DNA of 64,000 bases from Saliphagus infecundisoli. Lineage in GTDB: Archaea > Halobacteriota > Halobacteria > Halobacteriales > Natrialbaceae. Below the pieces are notes generated by a model. It was not told the origin of the DNA, made no database searches, and saw only the letters and a list, made by a program, of their open reading frames with translations. Both the position numbers and the translations under genes were made by a program. Location of the stretch: NCBI RefSeq assembly GCF_020177375.1, contig NZ_JAIWHV010000008.1:62001-126000 (forward strand), read 5' to 3'. Below are positions 24,796 through 34,474 of this stretch, one piece after another (the first letter of the stretch is position 1; every line of letters begins with the position of its first letter).

Positions 24796-25335
24796 ATGGT
24801 CAACTATCCACCGGAATTCTGTCCGTACTGTGGGACCGAACTCGGGAGCACGACGCTCGAGGGAGAGGCCCGACGATACTGCGGGGACTGCGACCGGATC
24901 GTCTGGCACAACCCCGTTCCCGGCGCCGGCGTCGCGGTCGTCGACCATCGCGAGGGGGAAAACGCCGTCTGCTGTGTCGAGCGCGCGATCCCGCCCGGGG
25001 TCGGCGAGTGGACGCTTCCCGCCGGCTACATCGACGCCGCCCGCGAGGAGGAGCCGGCGGAGGCGGCCGCCCGCGAACTCGGGGAGGAGACGGGACTCGT
25101 CGTCGATCCGGACGCGCTCGAACTCTACGACGCGACCGCGCTTCCGCCGCGGGAGGGACTCCAGGTGCTCTCGCTCCAGTACGTCGTCGATCGCAGGGAG
25201 ACCTCGGGGGAGCCGGCGGCCGGCTCGGACGCCGCGGCCGCCCGTTTTCTCACGCCCGCGGAGTTCGACCGGCTGGACGAGCGGTTCCGCCCGATCCACG
25301 AGGAACGGTTCCGTGCGGTCGCACGAGAAAAGTAG
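24796..25335 (+). CDS. Nudix hydrolase with N-terminal zinc ribbon
   Basis: A 179-residue protein. CPYCGTE and CGDCDR form a zinc ribbon like that of NADH pyrophosphatase-type and archaeal Nudix proteins. The Nudix box ends in RELGEETGL. Its loop GYIDAAREEEPAEAAARE is two residues longer than the usual G-x5-E-x7-R spacing. It hydrolyses nucleoside diphosphate derivatives, substrate unknown. It starts 1 bp after thrC. Confidence 0.87.
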   Translation: MVNYPPEFCPYCGTELGSTTLEGEARRYCGDCDRIVWHNPVPGAGVAVVDHREGENAVCCVERAIPPGVGEWTLPAGYIDAAREEEPAEAAARELGEETGLVVDPDALELYDATALPPREGLQVLSLQYVVDRRETSGEPAAGSDAAAARFLTPAEFDRLDERFRPIHEERFRAVAREK

Positions 25336-25350
25336 GGAAAACGGGCCGGC

Positions 25351-25635
25351 TCAGCGGCCGAAAAAGAGGCCTTCCTCGAGTTTGGTGTAGATCTCCTTCT
25401 GCTGGAGATAGCTCGCGGCGCCCAGCAGGGTCGGCGCCCAGAGGCCGACGAAGATCCCGGCCGCCTCGTCGCCCTTTACGTAGAAGTTGTACCACGAGTA
25501 GACCACCGAAAACGCCGCGGCTGCGGTGATCGGGTCGCCCGCCGATAGCGGGGTTCCCTCGGCGATCTCCTCGGCTCGTTCGGCCGCGTCGGAACTCGAC
25601 GGCTCCGAATCGTCCGTCTCTTGGAACAGCGTCAT
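25351..25635 (-). CDS. Small membrane-associated protein, unknown
   Basis: 94 residues from ATG 25635. An acidic N-terminus ([20 protein letters not shown]) is followed by two hydrophobic segments near 36-52 and 60-77. There is no recognisable motif. It is convergent with the Nudix gene and divergent from argS. Confidence 0.65.
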   Translation of the reverse strand: MTLFQETDDSEPSSSDAAERAEEIAEGTPLSAGDPITAAAAFSVVYSWYNFYVKGDEAAGIFVGLWAPTLLGAASYLQQKEIYTKLEEGLFFGR

Positions 25636-25764
25636 GCACTCGGTCGCGGGGAGGTGACGGTATCGCGCTGGTGCCGTATCACGAAAGCCGTTGATACGTT
25701 CCGACGCCGGCGAGCGCCGGTCGAACCCGATATCCCTTTACTGGCGGCTCGAATACGCTCTCGC

Positions 25765-27534
25765 ATGTTCCTTTCGCTGCGCGCAGAGGTCGAGTCTGCC
25801 CTCCGGGAGACGCTAGCCGACCTCGATCTTCCGTCGGACGACCTCGGGATCGAAGAACCCCCCGAGGACGTCGAGAGCGTCCTCGCCTCGAGCGTCGCCT
25901 TCCGGCTGGCCGGCGAGGCCGGCGCCCCGCCGCCGGAGATCGCGGCGACCGTTGCCGACGCGATCGACGCCGACCATCTGGAGTTCGTCTCCCGCGTCGA
26001 GACCCAGGGCCCCTATCTGAACTTCCTGCCGAGCGAGGCGTACTTCGGGGAGACCCTCGAGGCGGCGGTCGATCCGGACTACGGCCGTCTGGCGGATCGC
26101 GAGGAGTCGGTCGTCGTCGAGCACACGAGCGCGAATCCGACGGGGCCGGTCCACGTCGGGCGCGCCCGGAACCCGATCGTCGGCGACGCCGTCGCGAACG
26201 TCCTCGCGTATGCGGGCTACGACGTCGCCCGCCACTACTACGTCAACGACGCCGGCCGCCAGATGGCCGTCTTCACCTGGGCCTACGAGACCTTCGACGA
26301 GGAGGACCTCGAGAGCGAACCCGCCCGCGACCGCGTCGAGTACGATCTCGTGCGCTACTACCGGAAGGGAAACGCCTTCCTCGAGAACGCAGACGACGAC
26401 GCCGTCGAAGCGGCCGAGGCCGAGATCGAGTCGATCATGCAGGGCTTAGAGGCGGGCGACGAGGCGACCTACGAGCGCGTCAGCGAGGTCGTCGATCGCG
26501 TCCTCGGCGGGATGCGCGAGTGTCTCGCGCGCCTGCCAGCGGAGTTCGACGAGTTCGTCAAGGAGACCCGGTTCATGTTCGACGGGCAGACGGACGACGT
26601 CGTCGCGCGGTTGAAAGAACTCGACGGTGCGATATACGAGGAGGAGGCTTGGCAACTCGACCTGAGCGCACAGGGCATCGAGAAGAACATGGTCTTTCTC
26701 CGTTCGGACGGCACCTCGCTGTACCCCACTCGGGATCTGGCCCACCACGAGTGGAAGTTAGAGAACTTCGACCGGGCGGTGACGGTGCTGGGCGAGGACC
26801 ACAAGCTCCAGGCCGAACAGATCAGGACCTCGCTCGACCTGCTCGGAAACGATGCGGACCGGCTCCGCCAGGTGATCTACTCCTACGTCAACCTCCCGGA
26901 GGGGAAGATGAGCACGCGGCGGGGGACGGGCGTCCAACTCGACGACCTGCTTGACGAGGCCATCTCGCGTGCCCGCGAGGAGGTCGAGGATCGCCTCGAC
27001 GACCGGATCCGCGACGACGATCTGGGCGAGGAGGACATCGAACGGATCGCCCACCAGGTCGGGATCGGCGCCGTCCGCTACGACATCGTCGCCAAACAGC
27101 CGGCGAAGGCGATCACCTTCGAGTGGGATCAAGCACTTGACTTCGAGGCCCAGTCGGCACCCTACGTCCAGTACGTCCACGCGCGCTGTTGTGGGATTCT
27201 GGAAGAAGCCGGAATAGCCGTCGAGAGCGAGGTCGAGACCGCCTTCGATCCCTCGCTGCTCGAGACCGAGGCCGAACGCGACCTCCTGGAGACCATCGCG
27301 CGGTTCCCGGCGGTCGTCGAGGAGGCCGCCGACGACTTGGAGCCCCACCGGGTCGCGACCTACACCCGCGAGTTCGCCGAGGCGTTCAACGCCTTCTACC
27401 GGGAGTGTCCCGTCCTCGCTTCCGACGTGGACGAGGATCTCCGGGACGCCCGGCTCGCGCTCGTGGCGGCCTCGCGGCACACGATGGCCAACGCGCTCTC
27501 GATCCTCGGGGTCGCGGCGCCACGGTCGATGTAG
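25765..27534 (+). CDS. argS: Arginyl-tRNA synthetase
   Basis: 589 residues from ATG 25765. [14 protein letters not shown] carries the HIGH signature (HVGR), and [12 protein letters not shown] carries the KMSKS-like motif. The N-terminal Add-1 domain and C-terminal DALR anticodon-binding domain ([13 protein letters not shown] at its start) are complete. Length is normal. A frame extending upstream to 25621 has non-coding character. Confidence 0.96.
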   Translation: MFLSLRAEVESALRETLADLDLPSDDLGIEEPPEDVESVLASSVAFRLAGEAGAPPPEIAATVADAIDADHLEFVSRVETQGPYLNFLPSEAYFGETLEAAVDPDYGRLADREESVVVEHTSANPTGPVHVGRARNPIVGDAVANVLAYAGYDVARHYYVNDAGRQMAVFTWAYETFDEEDLESEPARDRVEYDLVRYYRKGNAFLENADDDAVEAAEAEIESIMQGLEAGDEATYERVSEVVDRVLGGMRECLARLPAEFDEFVKETRFMFDGQTDDVVARLKELDGAIYEEEAWQLDLSAQGIEKNMVFLRSDGTSLYPTRDLAHHEWKLENFDRAVTVLGEDHKLQAEQIRTSLDLLGNDADRLRQVIYSYVNLPEGKMSTRRGTGVQLDDLLDEAISRAREEVEDRLDDRIRDDDLGEEDIERIAHQVGIGAVRYDIVAKQPAKAITFEWDQALDFEAQSAPYVQYVHARCCGILEEAGIAVESEVETAFDPSLLETEAERDLLETIARFPAVVEEAADDLEPHRVATYTREFAEAFNAFYRECPVLASDVDEDLRDARLALVAASRHTMANALSILGVAAPRSM

Positions 27535-27548
27535 CAGGTGGGGTGCAA

Positions 27549-27558
27549 AGGATACTTA
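27549..27558 (+). promoter_or_regulatory. Probable TATA element of prf1
   Basis: GGATACTTAG lies ~28 bp before the ATG at 27584, the spacing of a haloarchaeal TATA box with a nearly leaderless transcript. Confidence 0.5.
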
Positions 27559-27583
27559 GCGCCGGCACTGCTTCGTAGAGACA

Positions 27584-28843
27584 ATGAGCCAGGAGGGCGC
27601 GACCGAACAGTCCGACCGAAAGAAGTACGAGTTCCGGAGAGTCATCGAGGAGCTCAAGGAGTTCGAAGGGTCGGGAACCCAACTCGTGACGATCTACGTC
27701 CCCGAGGACCGCCAGGTCAGCGACGTCGTCGCCCACGTCACCCAAGAACACTCCGAGGCGGCGAACATCAAATCGAAGCAGACCCGGACCAACGTCCAGG
27801 ACGCCCTGACGAGCATCAAAGACCGGCTTCGCTACTACGACACCTACCCCCCCGAAAACGGGATGGTGCTCTTTTCCGGTGCCGTCAACTCGGGCGGCGG
27901 CCAGACCGAGATGATCACCCGGACCCTCGAGAGTCCGCCCCAGCCCGTCGAGTCCTTCCGGTATCACTGCGACTCCGATTTCCTCACCGAGCCCTTGGAG
28001 CACATGCTCGCCGACCAGGGGCTCTACGGCCTGATCGTCCTCGATCGGCGGGAGGCAAACGTCGGCTGGCTGCGGGGTAAGCGGGTCGAACCCGTCAAAA
28101 GCGCCTCCTCGCTGGTCCCCGGCAAACAACGGAAAGGGGGGCAGTCCGCCCAGCGGTTCGCCCGTCTGCGGCTCGAGGCGATCGACAACTTCTACCAGGA
28201 GGTCGCGGGGATGGCCAACGACCTGTTCGTCCCCGAGCGCCACGACTTAGAGGGCGTTCTGGTCGGCGGCCCCTCGCCGACCAAAGACGAGTTCCTTGAC
28301 GGCGACTACCTCCACCACGAGCTTCAGGACAAGGTCCTCGGAAAGTTCGACGTTGCATACACCGACGAGTCGGGCCTGCGCGACCTCGTGGACAACGCCG
28401 AGGACGCCCTCGCGGACGCCGAGGTGATGAAGGACAAGCGGGAGATGGAGGAGTTCTTCGAGGAACTCAACGCGGGCGAACGCGCTACCTACGGCTTCGC
28501 CCAGACCCGCCGGAACCTGATGATGGGCGCGGTCGATCGCCTCCTGATCAGCGAGGACCTCCGGGCGGAGGCGATCACCTTCGACTGTCCGGAGTGTGCT
28601 AACACCGACTACGAGATGATCGACCAGCGCGCGTCGATCCCCGACCACACCTGCAGTGACTGTGGCGCAGACGTCCTCGCGAGCGACGAGGACCGCGAGG
28701 ACGCCATCGACCACCTGATCGAACTCGCCGAACAACGCGGCACCGAGACCAAGTTCATCTCGACGGACTTCGAGAAGGGCGACCAGCTCCTCAACGCCTT
28801 CGGCGGCGTCGCGGGCATTCTGCGGTACTCGACGGGGATCTAA
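27584..28843 (+). CDS. prf1: Peptide chain release factor aRF1
   Basis: A 419-residue protein. The stop-codon-recognition motif NIKS (AANIKSKQTR) is in domain 1, and the peptidyl-hydrolysis GGQ loop is GKQRKGGQSAQRF. The C-terminal domain has a zinc-type minidomain (CPECANTDYE, CSDCGADVL). All domains are complete. It releases finished proteins at all three stop codons. Confidence 0.97.
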   Translation: MSQEGATEQSDRKKYEFRRVIEELKEFEGSGTQLVTIYVPEDRQVSDVVAHVTQEHSEAANIKSKQTRTNVQDALTSIKDRLRYYDTYPPENGMVLFSGAVNSGGGQTEMITRTLESPPQPVESFRYHCDSDFLTEPLEHMLADQGLYGLIVLDRREANVGWLRGKRVEPVKSASSLVPGKQRKGGQSAQRFARLRLEAIDNFYQEVAGMANDLFVPERHDLEGVLVGGPSPTKDEFLDGDYLHHELQDKVLGKFDVAYTDESGLRDLVDNAEDALADAEVMKDKREMEEFFEELNAGERATYGFAQTRRNLMMGAVDRLLISEDLRAEAITFDCPECANTDYEMIDQRASIPDHTCSDCGADVLASDEDREDAIDHLIELAEQRGTETKFISTDFEKGDQLLNAFGGVAGILRYSTGI

Positions 28844-28853
28844 GCCTAAGCCG

Positions 28854-29264
28854 TTAGTACAGTAACTGCTCGACCTGGTGGCGACGACGCGCCAGATCGA
28901 TCGCCGGCTCGACCCCTGGATCGTCGAGCAGCCGGTCCATCGCGAGCAACGGATCCGTCCCGGCCCGTTCGACGTCCTCGAGGAGGGTAGCGATCGCCTC
29001 CCGATTGGCCGCGAGCGACGAACAGAGCCCCAGCGCGAGCGCGAACGGAATCGCCGCCTCCCCGGTCGGAAACGCGTCGCTGATCCGTGAGAAGTCGGGT
29101 TCGTCGTCGGCGTCGCCCGGTGTGGGCCACTCGAGGGTCAGACAGCGCGGACAGAGGGTGGCGACCGGCTCCGTTTCGCGAGGGCGGTCGGGGAGGGTGT
29201 CGCGATGGGACGCCGGAACCCGGAAGGCGATCGGGTCCGTGTCGGCGTCACAGCAGGCGGCCAC
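28854..29264 (-). CDS. DUF6276-like haloarchaeal protein
   Basis: 136 residues from a GTG at 29264, MAACCDADTDPIAFRVPASH. An N-terminal treble-clef-like Cys set (Cys4, Cys5 and LCPRCLTLEW) and a helical C-terminal half are visible. It starts 7 bp after the atpD stop on the same strand, so it is probably co-transcribed with atpD. Function unknown. Confidence 0.75.
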   Translation of the reverse strand: MAACCDADTDPIAFRVPASHRDTLPDRPRETEPVATLCPRCLTLEWPTPGDADDEPDFSRISDAFPTGEAAIPFALALGLCSSLAANREAIATLLEDVERAGTDPLLAMDRLLDDPGVEPAIDLARRRHQVEQLLY

Positions 29265-29271
29265 GGGACGG

Positions 29272-29994
29272 TCAGTCGCCGCCGGGGACGCCGCCCGCGG
29301 TGGCCTGTTCTGCGTCTACCTCGCCGGTCGAGCCGGTGTCGGCTTCGGCCTGGCGGGCCTCCTTTTCTTCCTGTTCTTTCTTCTCTTTGATCTTCTTCAG
29401 CCGGAAGATCTCCTCGCGCTCCTGTTCTTCTAACTTCTGTTCGATGTAGTCCTGGTTCTCGTAGAGCTCCGGCAGGAGTTTGAACTCGAGGGCGTTGACC
29501 CGGCGTTTGGTGGTCTCGATCTCGGTGAGCATCTTCTTCATCGCCGTCTCGACCTCGGCGGCGAGGATGATGCTCTCAAGGAGGTCCTCGTAGGCTTCCG
29601 CGGCCTCGTCGATCCGGGCGGAGGTGCCCATGATTCCATATCCTCGCTGGCCGAGGTCCTTCGAGACCCGCGAGGACTCGATCTGGGGGACGACGACGCC
29701 CATGATGTTCTTGGACTCGGTGGTGATCTCGGGGTGTTCCTGGAGGGCCGCGGCGGCCCCGCGGACGGCGACGTCGCCCTCCATCGCGCGGGCCATGTTG
29801 ATCTTCGTCTGGGCGGCCTCGTAGTCGTCGGCCAGGTCGCCACGAACGTCCTGGGCCTTGTCCAGGATGTCCATGAACTCCATGATGAGCCCGTCGCGTT
29901 TCTTCTCTAAGGTGCCGTGGCCCCGCTCGGAGAGCTCGATGCGGTCCTCGATCTGCATCAGCTCCTTGCGTGTCGGTTTGACGTCCTTGGCCAT
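29272..29994 (-). CDS. atpD: A/V-type ATP synthase subunit D
   Basis: 240 residues from ATG 29994 ([20 protein letters not shown]). Long heptad-rich helices at both ends (to ~70 and from ~150, [20 protein letters not shown]) flank a short glycine-rich middle. This is the central-stalk rotor subunit D. The C-terminal tail after ~205 is a charged, low-complexity halophilic extension. The other ATPase subunits are not in this window. Confidence 0.95.
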   Translation of the reverse strand: MAKDVKPTRKELMQIEDRIELSERGHGTLEKKRDGLIMEFMDILDKAQDVRGDLADDYEAAQTKINMARAMEGDVAVRGAAAALQEHPEITTESKNIMGVVVPQIESSRVSKDLGQRGYGIMGTSARIDEAAEAYEDLLESIILAAEVETAMKKMLTEIETTKRRVNALEFKLLPELYENQDYIEQKLEEQEREEIFRLKKIKEKKEQEEKEARQAEADTGSTGEVDAEQATAGGVPGGD

Positions 29995-30111
29995 TATCGG
30001 CCCCTTGCGCCCACAGCCGGATAACTGTTTACGGTTTTCCCGACGGGGCTCCGACGGAGTACCCAATTATGTCGAGTGGTTTAACCGTCGGGCGATCATC
30101 CAGCCGGACGA

Positions 30112-32370
30112 ATGGACAGGCGGCGTTATCTCGGCGCGATCGGTGCGGCGGCGGTGGCTTCGACGGCGGGCTGTCTCGGTCGCGATTCGCTTCCGGAACC
30201 CCAGGACATCGAGAGCCGGGTTACGAGCGGCAGTTTCCGGACGCGACGCGAGGGCGAGGAGTGGCGGGACCTCCCGGTCCACGGGGTGAATCTCGGCATG
30301 GCCAAACCCGGACGATTCCCGGGGGAGGCAGCGATCACGAAAGCGGAGTACGCCCGGTGGCTCGAGGGGATCTCGGAGATGAACGCTAACGTCATTCGGA
30401 TGTACACGCTCCATCCCCCGGGGTTTTACGAGGCGCTGGCCGAGCACAACGAAGAGCGCGAAGAGCCCCTCTTCGTCCTCCACGGCAACTGGATCGCCGA
30501 GCCAGCACTGGCAGAGGCCGGCGACGCCTTCGACGACTCCGTCGTCGAGATCCACCGCCAGGGGATCGAGGAAATCGTCGACGCCGTCCACGGCGACCTC
30601 TCGGTCTCCGAGCGGGTCGGCCAGGCCGACGGGACCTATCGCGCGGACGTCTCGCCGTACGTCCTGGGCTACGTCATCGGCATCGAGTGGCCCCCGGAGG
30701 TCATCGAGGAGACCGACGACGCGAACGAGGGGATCGGCGACTACGACGGCGAGTACGTTCGAACCGAGGACGCGACGCCGTTCGAGCACTGGCTCGCAAA
30801 GCGGCTGGACGAGGTCACAGCGTACGAGGACGAGCAGTACGACGAAACCCGTCCGCTGAGCTTCACGAACTGGCCGACCGCGGACCATCTCGAGCATCCC
30901 GCCGAACCCCTCGAGGAGGAGGACCTCGTCAGCGTCACCGCCAACCACCACCGGACGACCGACGCCTTCGACCGCGGGCTGTTCGCGACCTACCACGTCT
31001 ACCCCTACTACCCCGACTTCCTCAACTACGAGGAGGAGTACGTCGAGTACGTCGCCGAGGACGGCGAGCGGAGCAGCTATCGGGGGTATCTCGAGGACCT
31101 CGTTGACGCCAATGACCACCCGGTACTCGTCGGCGAGTTCGGCGTCCCGGCCTCGCGGGGGAAGACCCACAGCCACGTCTACGGCTTCGACCAGGGCGGC
31201 CACACCGAACGCCAGCAAGGCGAGATGAACGTCGAACTCTACGAGCACATCGTCGGCGCCGACACGCTGGGCGGCCTCGTCTTCACCTGGCAGGACGAGT
31301 GGTTCAAACGCACCTGGAACACGATGGACTACATGAACCCCGACCGGCGGCCGTTCTGGTCGGACGTCCAGACCTGCGAGCAGATGTTCGGGGTGCTCGG
31401 CTTCGACCCCGGCGACGAGCCCGGCTTCACCCTCTCGGGATCTCCCGACGAGTGGGACGCGGCAACCCGACTCGACGACGACCCCGGTCCCTCGCCGCTG
31501 GTTGCCCTGGAGGACGGTCACGACGGCGCACGGACCCTGACCGGGCTCGAGGCCGGGGCCGACGAGCGCTACCTCCATCTCCGGGTTTCCTTCGACGACC
31601 TCGCCGACCTCGACTGGAATCGAGCGAACACCCTCCTCGCGCTCGATCTGGCCCCCGGACAGGGCAACACCTCGCTGCCGTTCGAGACGGGCCTGGGGAC
31701 CGACCGGGGCGTCGATTTCGTCGTCCACCTCGCCGGCCCCGGGAGTTCGCGGGTCGTCGTCGACAGCTACTACGACGTCTTCTACTACCTCTACGCCGAG
31801 CTCCTCGAGTCGATCCCGACCGTCGAGTACGCCGGGGAGAGAGACAGCGGCGAGTTCCACCCGATCGAACTCGCGCTCAATCGGGAGCTCCGCATCCCGA
31901 GCCAGGACCGGACGATCGGGTTCGAGAGCCACGAGACCGGGCGGCTTCGCTTCGGCAACGGCGATCCCGAGAGCCCGGAGTACGACTCGCTGTCCGACGT
32001 CCACGTCGCCCCCGCCGAGGACACGATCGAGGTTCGGCTCCCCTGGCTCCTGATCAACCTCAGGGATCCGAGTCGCCACGAGACCGTCGCCGACCTCTGG
32101 GAGGACGGCATCGAAGGCCGGACAGCCGACGGGGTCTCGGTCGCGGCGGCCACGTTCGCACCCGAGGATCCGGACGCCGAGCCCGAGCTGTCGGCGGGCG
32201 ACGGCGAGGCGACCGTCACCGACGCGATCGGCGACCTCTCGGGGAGCCGACTCGAGTTCGGTCCCGAGTCGACGTTCGAGTGGGAGGGCTGGGAGGAGCC
32301 CAGCTACCACGAGCGGCGCAAGGAGTCCTACGAGGTCATCCGGGAGGCGTTCGCCGGAGCGAATCGATAG
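30112..32370 (+). CDS. Tat lipoprotein with a glycoside-hydrolase-like TIM barrel
   Basis: A 752-residue protein. MDRRRYLGAIG is a Tat signal with lipobox ending AGCLG. The N-terminal half reads like a clan GH-A barrel: HGVNLGMAKPGRFPGE, NVIRMYTLHPPGFYEAL, YVIGIEWPP (Glu192, candidate acid/base) and VLVGEFGVPASRG (Glu342, candidate nucleophile), with GLVFTWQDEWFKRTW closing the barrel. From ~440 there is a beta-rich domain. It is probably a cell-surface polysaccharide hydrolase or transferase. The family could not be fixed. It is divergent from atpD. Confidence 0.75.
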   Translation: MDRRRYLGAIGAAAVASTAGCLGRDSLPEPQDIESRVTSGSFRTRREGEEWRDLPVHGVNLGMAKPGRFPGEAAITKAEYARWLEGISEMNANVIRMYTLHPPGFYEALAEHNEEREEPLFVLHGNWIAEPALAEAGDAFDDSVVEIHRQGIEEIVDAVHGDLSVSERVGQADGTYRADVSPYVLGYVIGIEWPPEVIEETDDANEGIGDYDGEYVRTEDATPFEHWLAKRLDEVTAYEDEQYDETRPLSFTNWPTADHLEHPAEPLEEEDLVSVTANHHRTTDAFDRGLFATYHVYPYYPDFLNYEEEYVEYVAEDGERSSYRGYLEDLVDANDHPVLVGEFGVPASRGKTHSHVYGFDQGGHTERQQGEMNVELYEHIVGADTLGGLVFTWQDEWFKRTWNTMDYMNPDRRPFWSDVQTCEQMFGVLGFDPGDEPGFTLSGSPDEWDAATRLDDDPGPSPLVALEDGHDGARTLTGLEAGADERYLHLRVSFDDLADLDWNRANTLLALDLAPGQGNTSLPFETGLGTDRGVDFVVHLAGPGSSRVVVDSYYDVFYYLYAELLESIPTVEYAGERDSGEFHPIELALNRELRIPSQDRTIGFESHETGRLRFGNGDPESPEYDSLSDVHVAPAEDTIEVRLPWLLINLRDPSRHETVADLWEDGIEGRTADGVSVAAATFAPEDPDAEPELSAGDGEATVTDAIGDLSGSRLEFGPESTFEWEGWEEPSYHERRKESYEVIREAFAGANR

Positions 32371-32417
32371 CCCCTGCCCGCGTCGGATTTATACCCCGTT
32401 CGCCCCTACCCCGTTCC

Positions 32418-34394
32418 GTGAGCACGCGAACGAGTGCGCTCGACGACACCGTCTTCGGCGTCGACGTCCAGAGCGGGGACGTCCGTGGGGATTCGCCCTC
32501 CTACGCGCTCGTCGCCTACGACGGCGAGGGAGTCGAGCGCGACGTCGTCTCCGGCCGGAAGCTGCGCCGGCTGATCGAGGAGCGCGAGCCGGCGATCGTT
32601 GCGACCGACAATATGTACGAGCTGGCCGAGGACAAGGACCGACTGGTCCACTTCCTGGGCGCTCTCCCGGCGGGAACGAAGCTCGTCCAGGTCACCGGCG
32701 ACGAACGCCCGGAACCCCTCTCGCGGGTCGCCAAGCGCCACGGGGTCCCCTACGCCAAGGAGCCGATGGCGGAAGCCGAGGCGGCGGCCCGCCTGGCCGC
32801 CCACAACGTCGGCTACGAGGTCTCGGCGTTCACCGACCGGACGGAGGTGAAGGTCTCGCGCGGGCGCTCGACGGGCGGGGGCGGCTGGAGCGAGGACCGC
32901 TACACCCGCCGGATCCACGGCTCGGTCAGGAAACGGGCCCGGGAGGTCGAATCCGATCTCGAAGGAGCAAACCTGGAGTACGAGGTCGATATCACCGAGA
33001 AGTACGGCGGCTACTCGAACGCCGTCTTCTCCGTCGAGGCCCGCCCGGAGGAGATCCCGGTCTCGGCCCACCGCTCGGGCGACGTCAGGGTCGAGATCGA
33101 ACGCGTCCGCCGGGACGGCATCGAGTTTCGCCCGCTCGCGAAACGCCGCGACCACGTCCTCGTCGGGATCGACCCCGGGACGACGACCGCGGTCGCCATC
33201 GTCTCGCTCTCGGGGGAAGTCCTCGACGTCCGGAGCTCGCGGACCGGCGACCACGCCGACGTCATCGAGTGGATCGTCGAGCGGGGCCGGCCGGTCGTCG
33301 TCGCCGCCGACGTGACGCCGATGCCCGAGACCGTCGAGAAGATCCGCCGGAGCTTCGACGCTGCGGCCTGGACGCCCGACAGCGACCTCCCGATCGACGA
33401 GAAACAACACCGGACGCGCGATGAGGCCTACGAGAACGACCACCAGCGCGACGCGATGGCCGCGGCGCTGTTCGCCGTAGACGACCACGCGGACCAGTTC
33501 GAGCGGATCGCGCGCAAGGTCCCGCCCGGCCTCGACCGCGGGGCGGTCACCGCCCGCGTCGTCGCCGGCGGCGAGAGCGTCGAAGCCGTCCTCCGGGATC
33601 TCGACGACGACGACGAGGAGGCCGAGGACGAGGCCACGGACCACGAGCCCCGGGAACTCACCGAGGAGGAACGACGGATCAAGGACCTCGAAGCCCAAGT
33701 CGATCGACTCGACTCCCACGTCGACCGCCTCCAGAACCGGCTCCAGCAGCGCGACGAGCGCATCGAGGAACTCGAGGGAAAACTCGCGGAGAGCCGCAGC
33801 GAGGAGCGCCGCGAGGTCCGGAGAAACCGGGAGGTGACCCGCCTCGAGCGCAGAGTGAACGCCGTCGAGGACGAACGCGACGAGGCCCGCGAGGAGGTCG
33901 AGGCGTTGGAACGGAAGGTCGAGCGGATGAAGGAACTCTGGAAGCTCGATCACTCGAACTTCGCGGACGTCTCCGAGGAGCGTGCGGGCCTCGTCCCGGT
34001 GAAGGTCGTCGAGAAGTTCACCAACGAGGCGATCCGGGCCGCGGACGAGGCGTACGGCATCGCCTCCGACGACGTGGTCTACCTACGGGACGCCAGTGGC
34101 GCCGGGCGCTCGACCGCCGAACTCCTCGCGGAGTTCGATCCCCGAATCGTGCTGAAGGAGGGCGGGCTCTCGGAGATAGCCGACGCCATCCTCTTCGACC
34201 GGGAGGTGCCGGTCGCCCCCGCCGACGACGTCGCGATGCAGGAGGTCGACGAACTCGCCGTCGCCCGCGAGGAGGAAGTCGAGGCGGCGATCGAGGAGTG
34301 GCGCGATCGGGCCGAGGACAGGGAGAAAGCACGGAAGGCCTCGATGGTCGATCGGCTCATCAGCGAACACCGCGCGGGCGACAACGAGGCGTAA
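32418..34394 (+). CDS. DUF460 family predicted RNase H-fold nuclease
   Basis: 658 residues from GTG 32418. VGIDPGTTTAVAIVSLSGEV near 250 is an RNase H/RuvC-like first strand with its Asp. VVAADVTPMPETVEKIRR follows, and ENDHQRDAMAAALFA carries a second acidic cluster. A long coiled coil spans ~405-500. The protein is a conserved archaeal family of unproven function. The stop TAA is bases 2-4 of the adjacent IS1341 terminal sequence (GTAAACTACCCC), so the native C-terminus may have been replaced. Confidence 0.87.
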   Translation: MSTRTSALDDTVFGVDVQSGDVRGDSPSYALVAYDGEGVERDVVSGRKLRRLIEEREPAIVATDNMYELAEDKDRLVHFLGALPAGTKLVQVTGDERPEPLSRVAKRHGVPYAKEPMAEAEAAARLAAHNVGYEVSAFTDRTEVKVSRGRSTGGGGWSEDRYTRRIHGSVRKRAREVESDLEGANLEYEVDITEKYGGYSNAVFSVEARPEEIPVSAHRSGDVRVEIERVRRDGIEFRPLAKRRDHVLVGIDPGTTTAVAIVSLSGEVLDVRSSRTGDHADVIEWIVERGRPVVVAADVTPMPETVEKIRRSFDAAAWTPDSDLPIDEKQHRTRDEAYENDHQRDAMAAALFAVDDHADQFERIARKVPPGLDRGAVTARVVAGGESVEAVLRDLDDDDEEAEDEATDHEPRELTEEERRIKDLEAQVDRLDSHVDRLQNRLQQRDERIEELEGKLAESRSEERREVRRNREVTRLERRVNAVEDERDEAREEVEALERKVERMKELWKLDHSNFADVSEERAGLVPVKVVEKFTNEAIRAADEAYGIASDDVVYLRDASGAGRSTAELLAEFDPRIVLKEGGLSEIADAILFDREVPVAPADDVAMQEVDELAVAREEEVEAAIEEWRDRAEDREKARKASMVDRLISEHRAGDNEA

Positions 34395-34450
34395 ACTACC
34401 CCACCCTACTCCCTCGGCGCTCCGCGCCTCGGTCCTTGAGGGTGGGGTTT
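34391..34450 (-). repeat. Right-end hairpin of the IS1341-type element / omega-RNA 3' end
   Basis: Outer arms CCCCACCCT (34399-34407) and AGGGTGGGG (34439-34447) pair perfectly, with an inner 5-bp stem. The sequence between shares TACTC and CCTTGAGGG with the hairpin at 10939-10996. In TnpB elements this end forms the 3' scaffold of the guide RNA. The bases beyond it, toward 34390, would be the guide and here come from the DUF460 gene's 3' end. Confidence 0.65.
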
Positions 34451-34474
34451 TGATGTGGACTCCCGGCACTCATA

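Noticed and set aside
31299-32417. Extending the DUF460 protein upstream to 31299
   Set aside because: That stretch lies within the glycosidase-like gene in another frame and is Arg-rich. GTG 32418 fits the gap and the family N-terminus.
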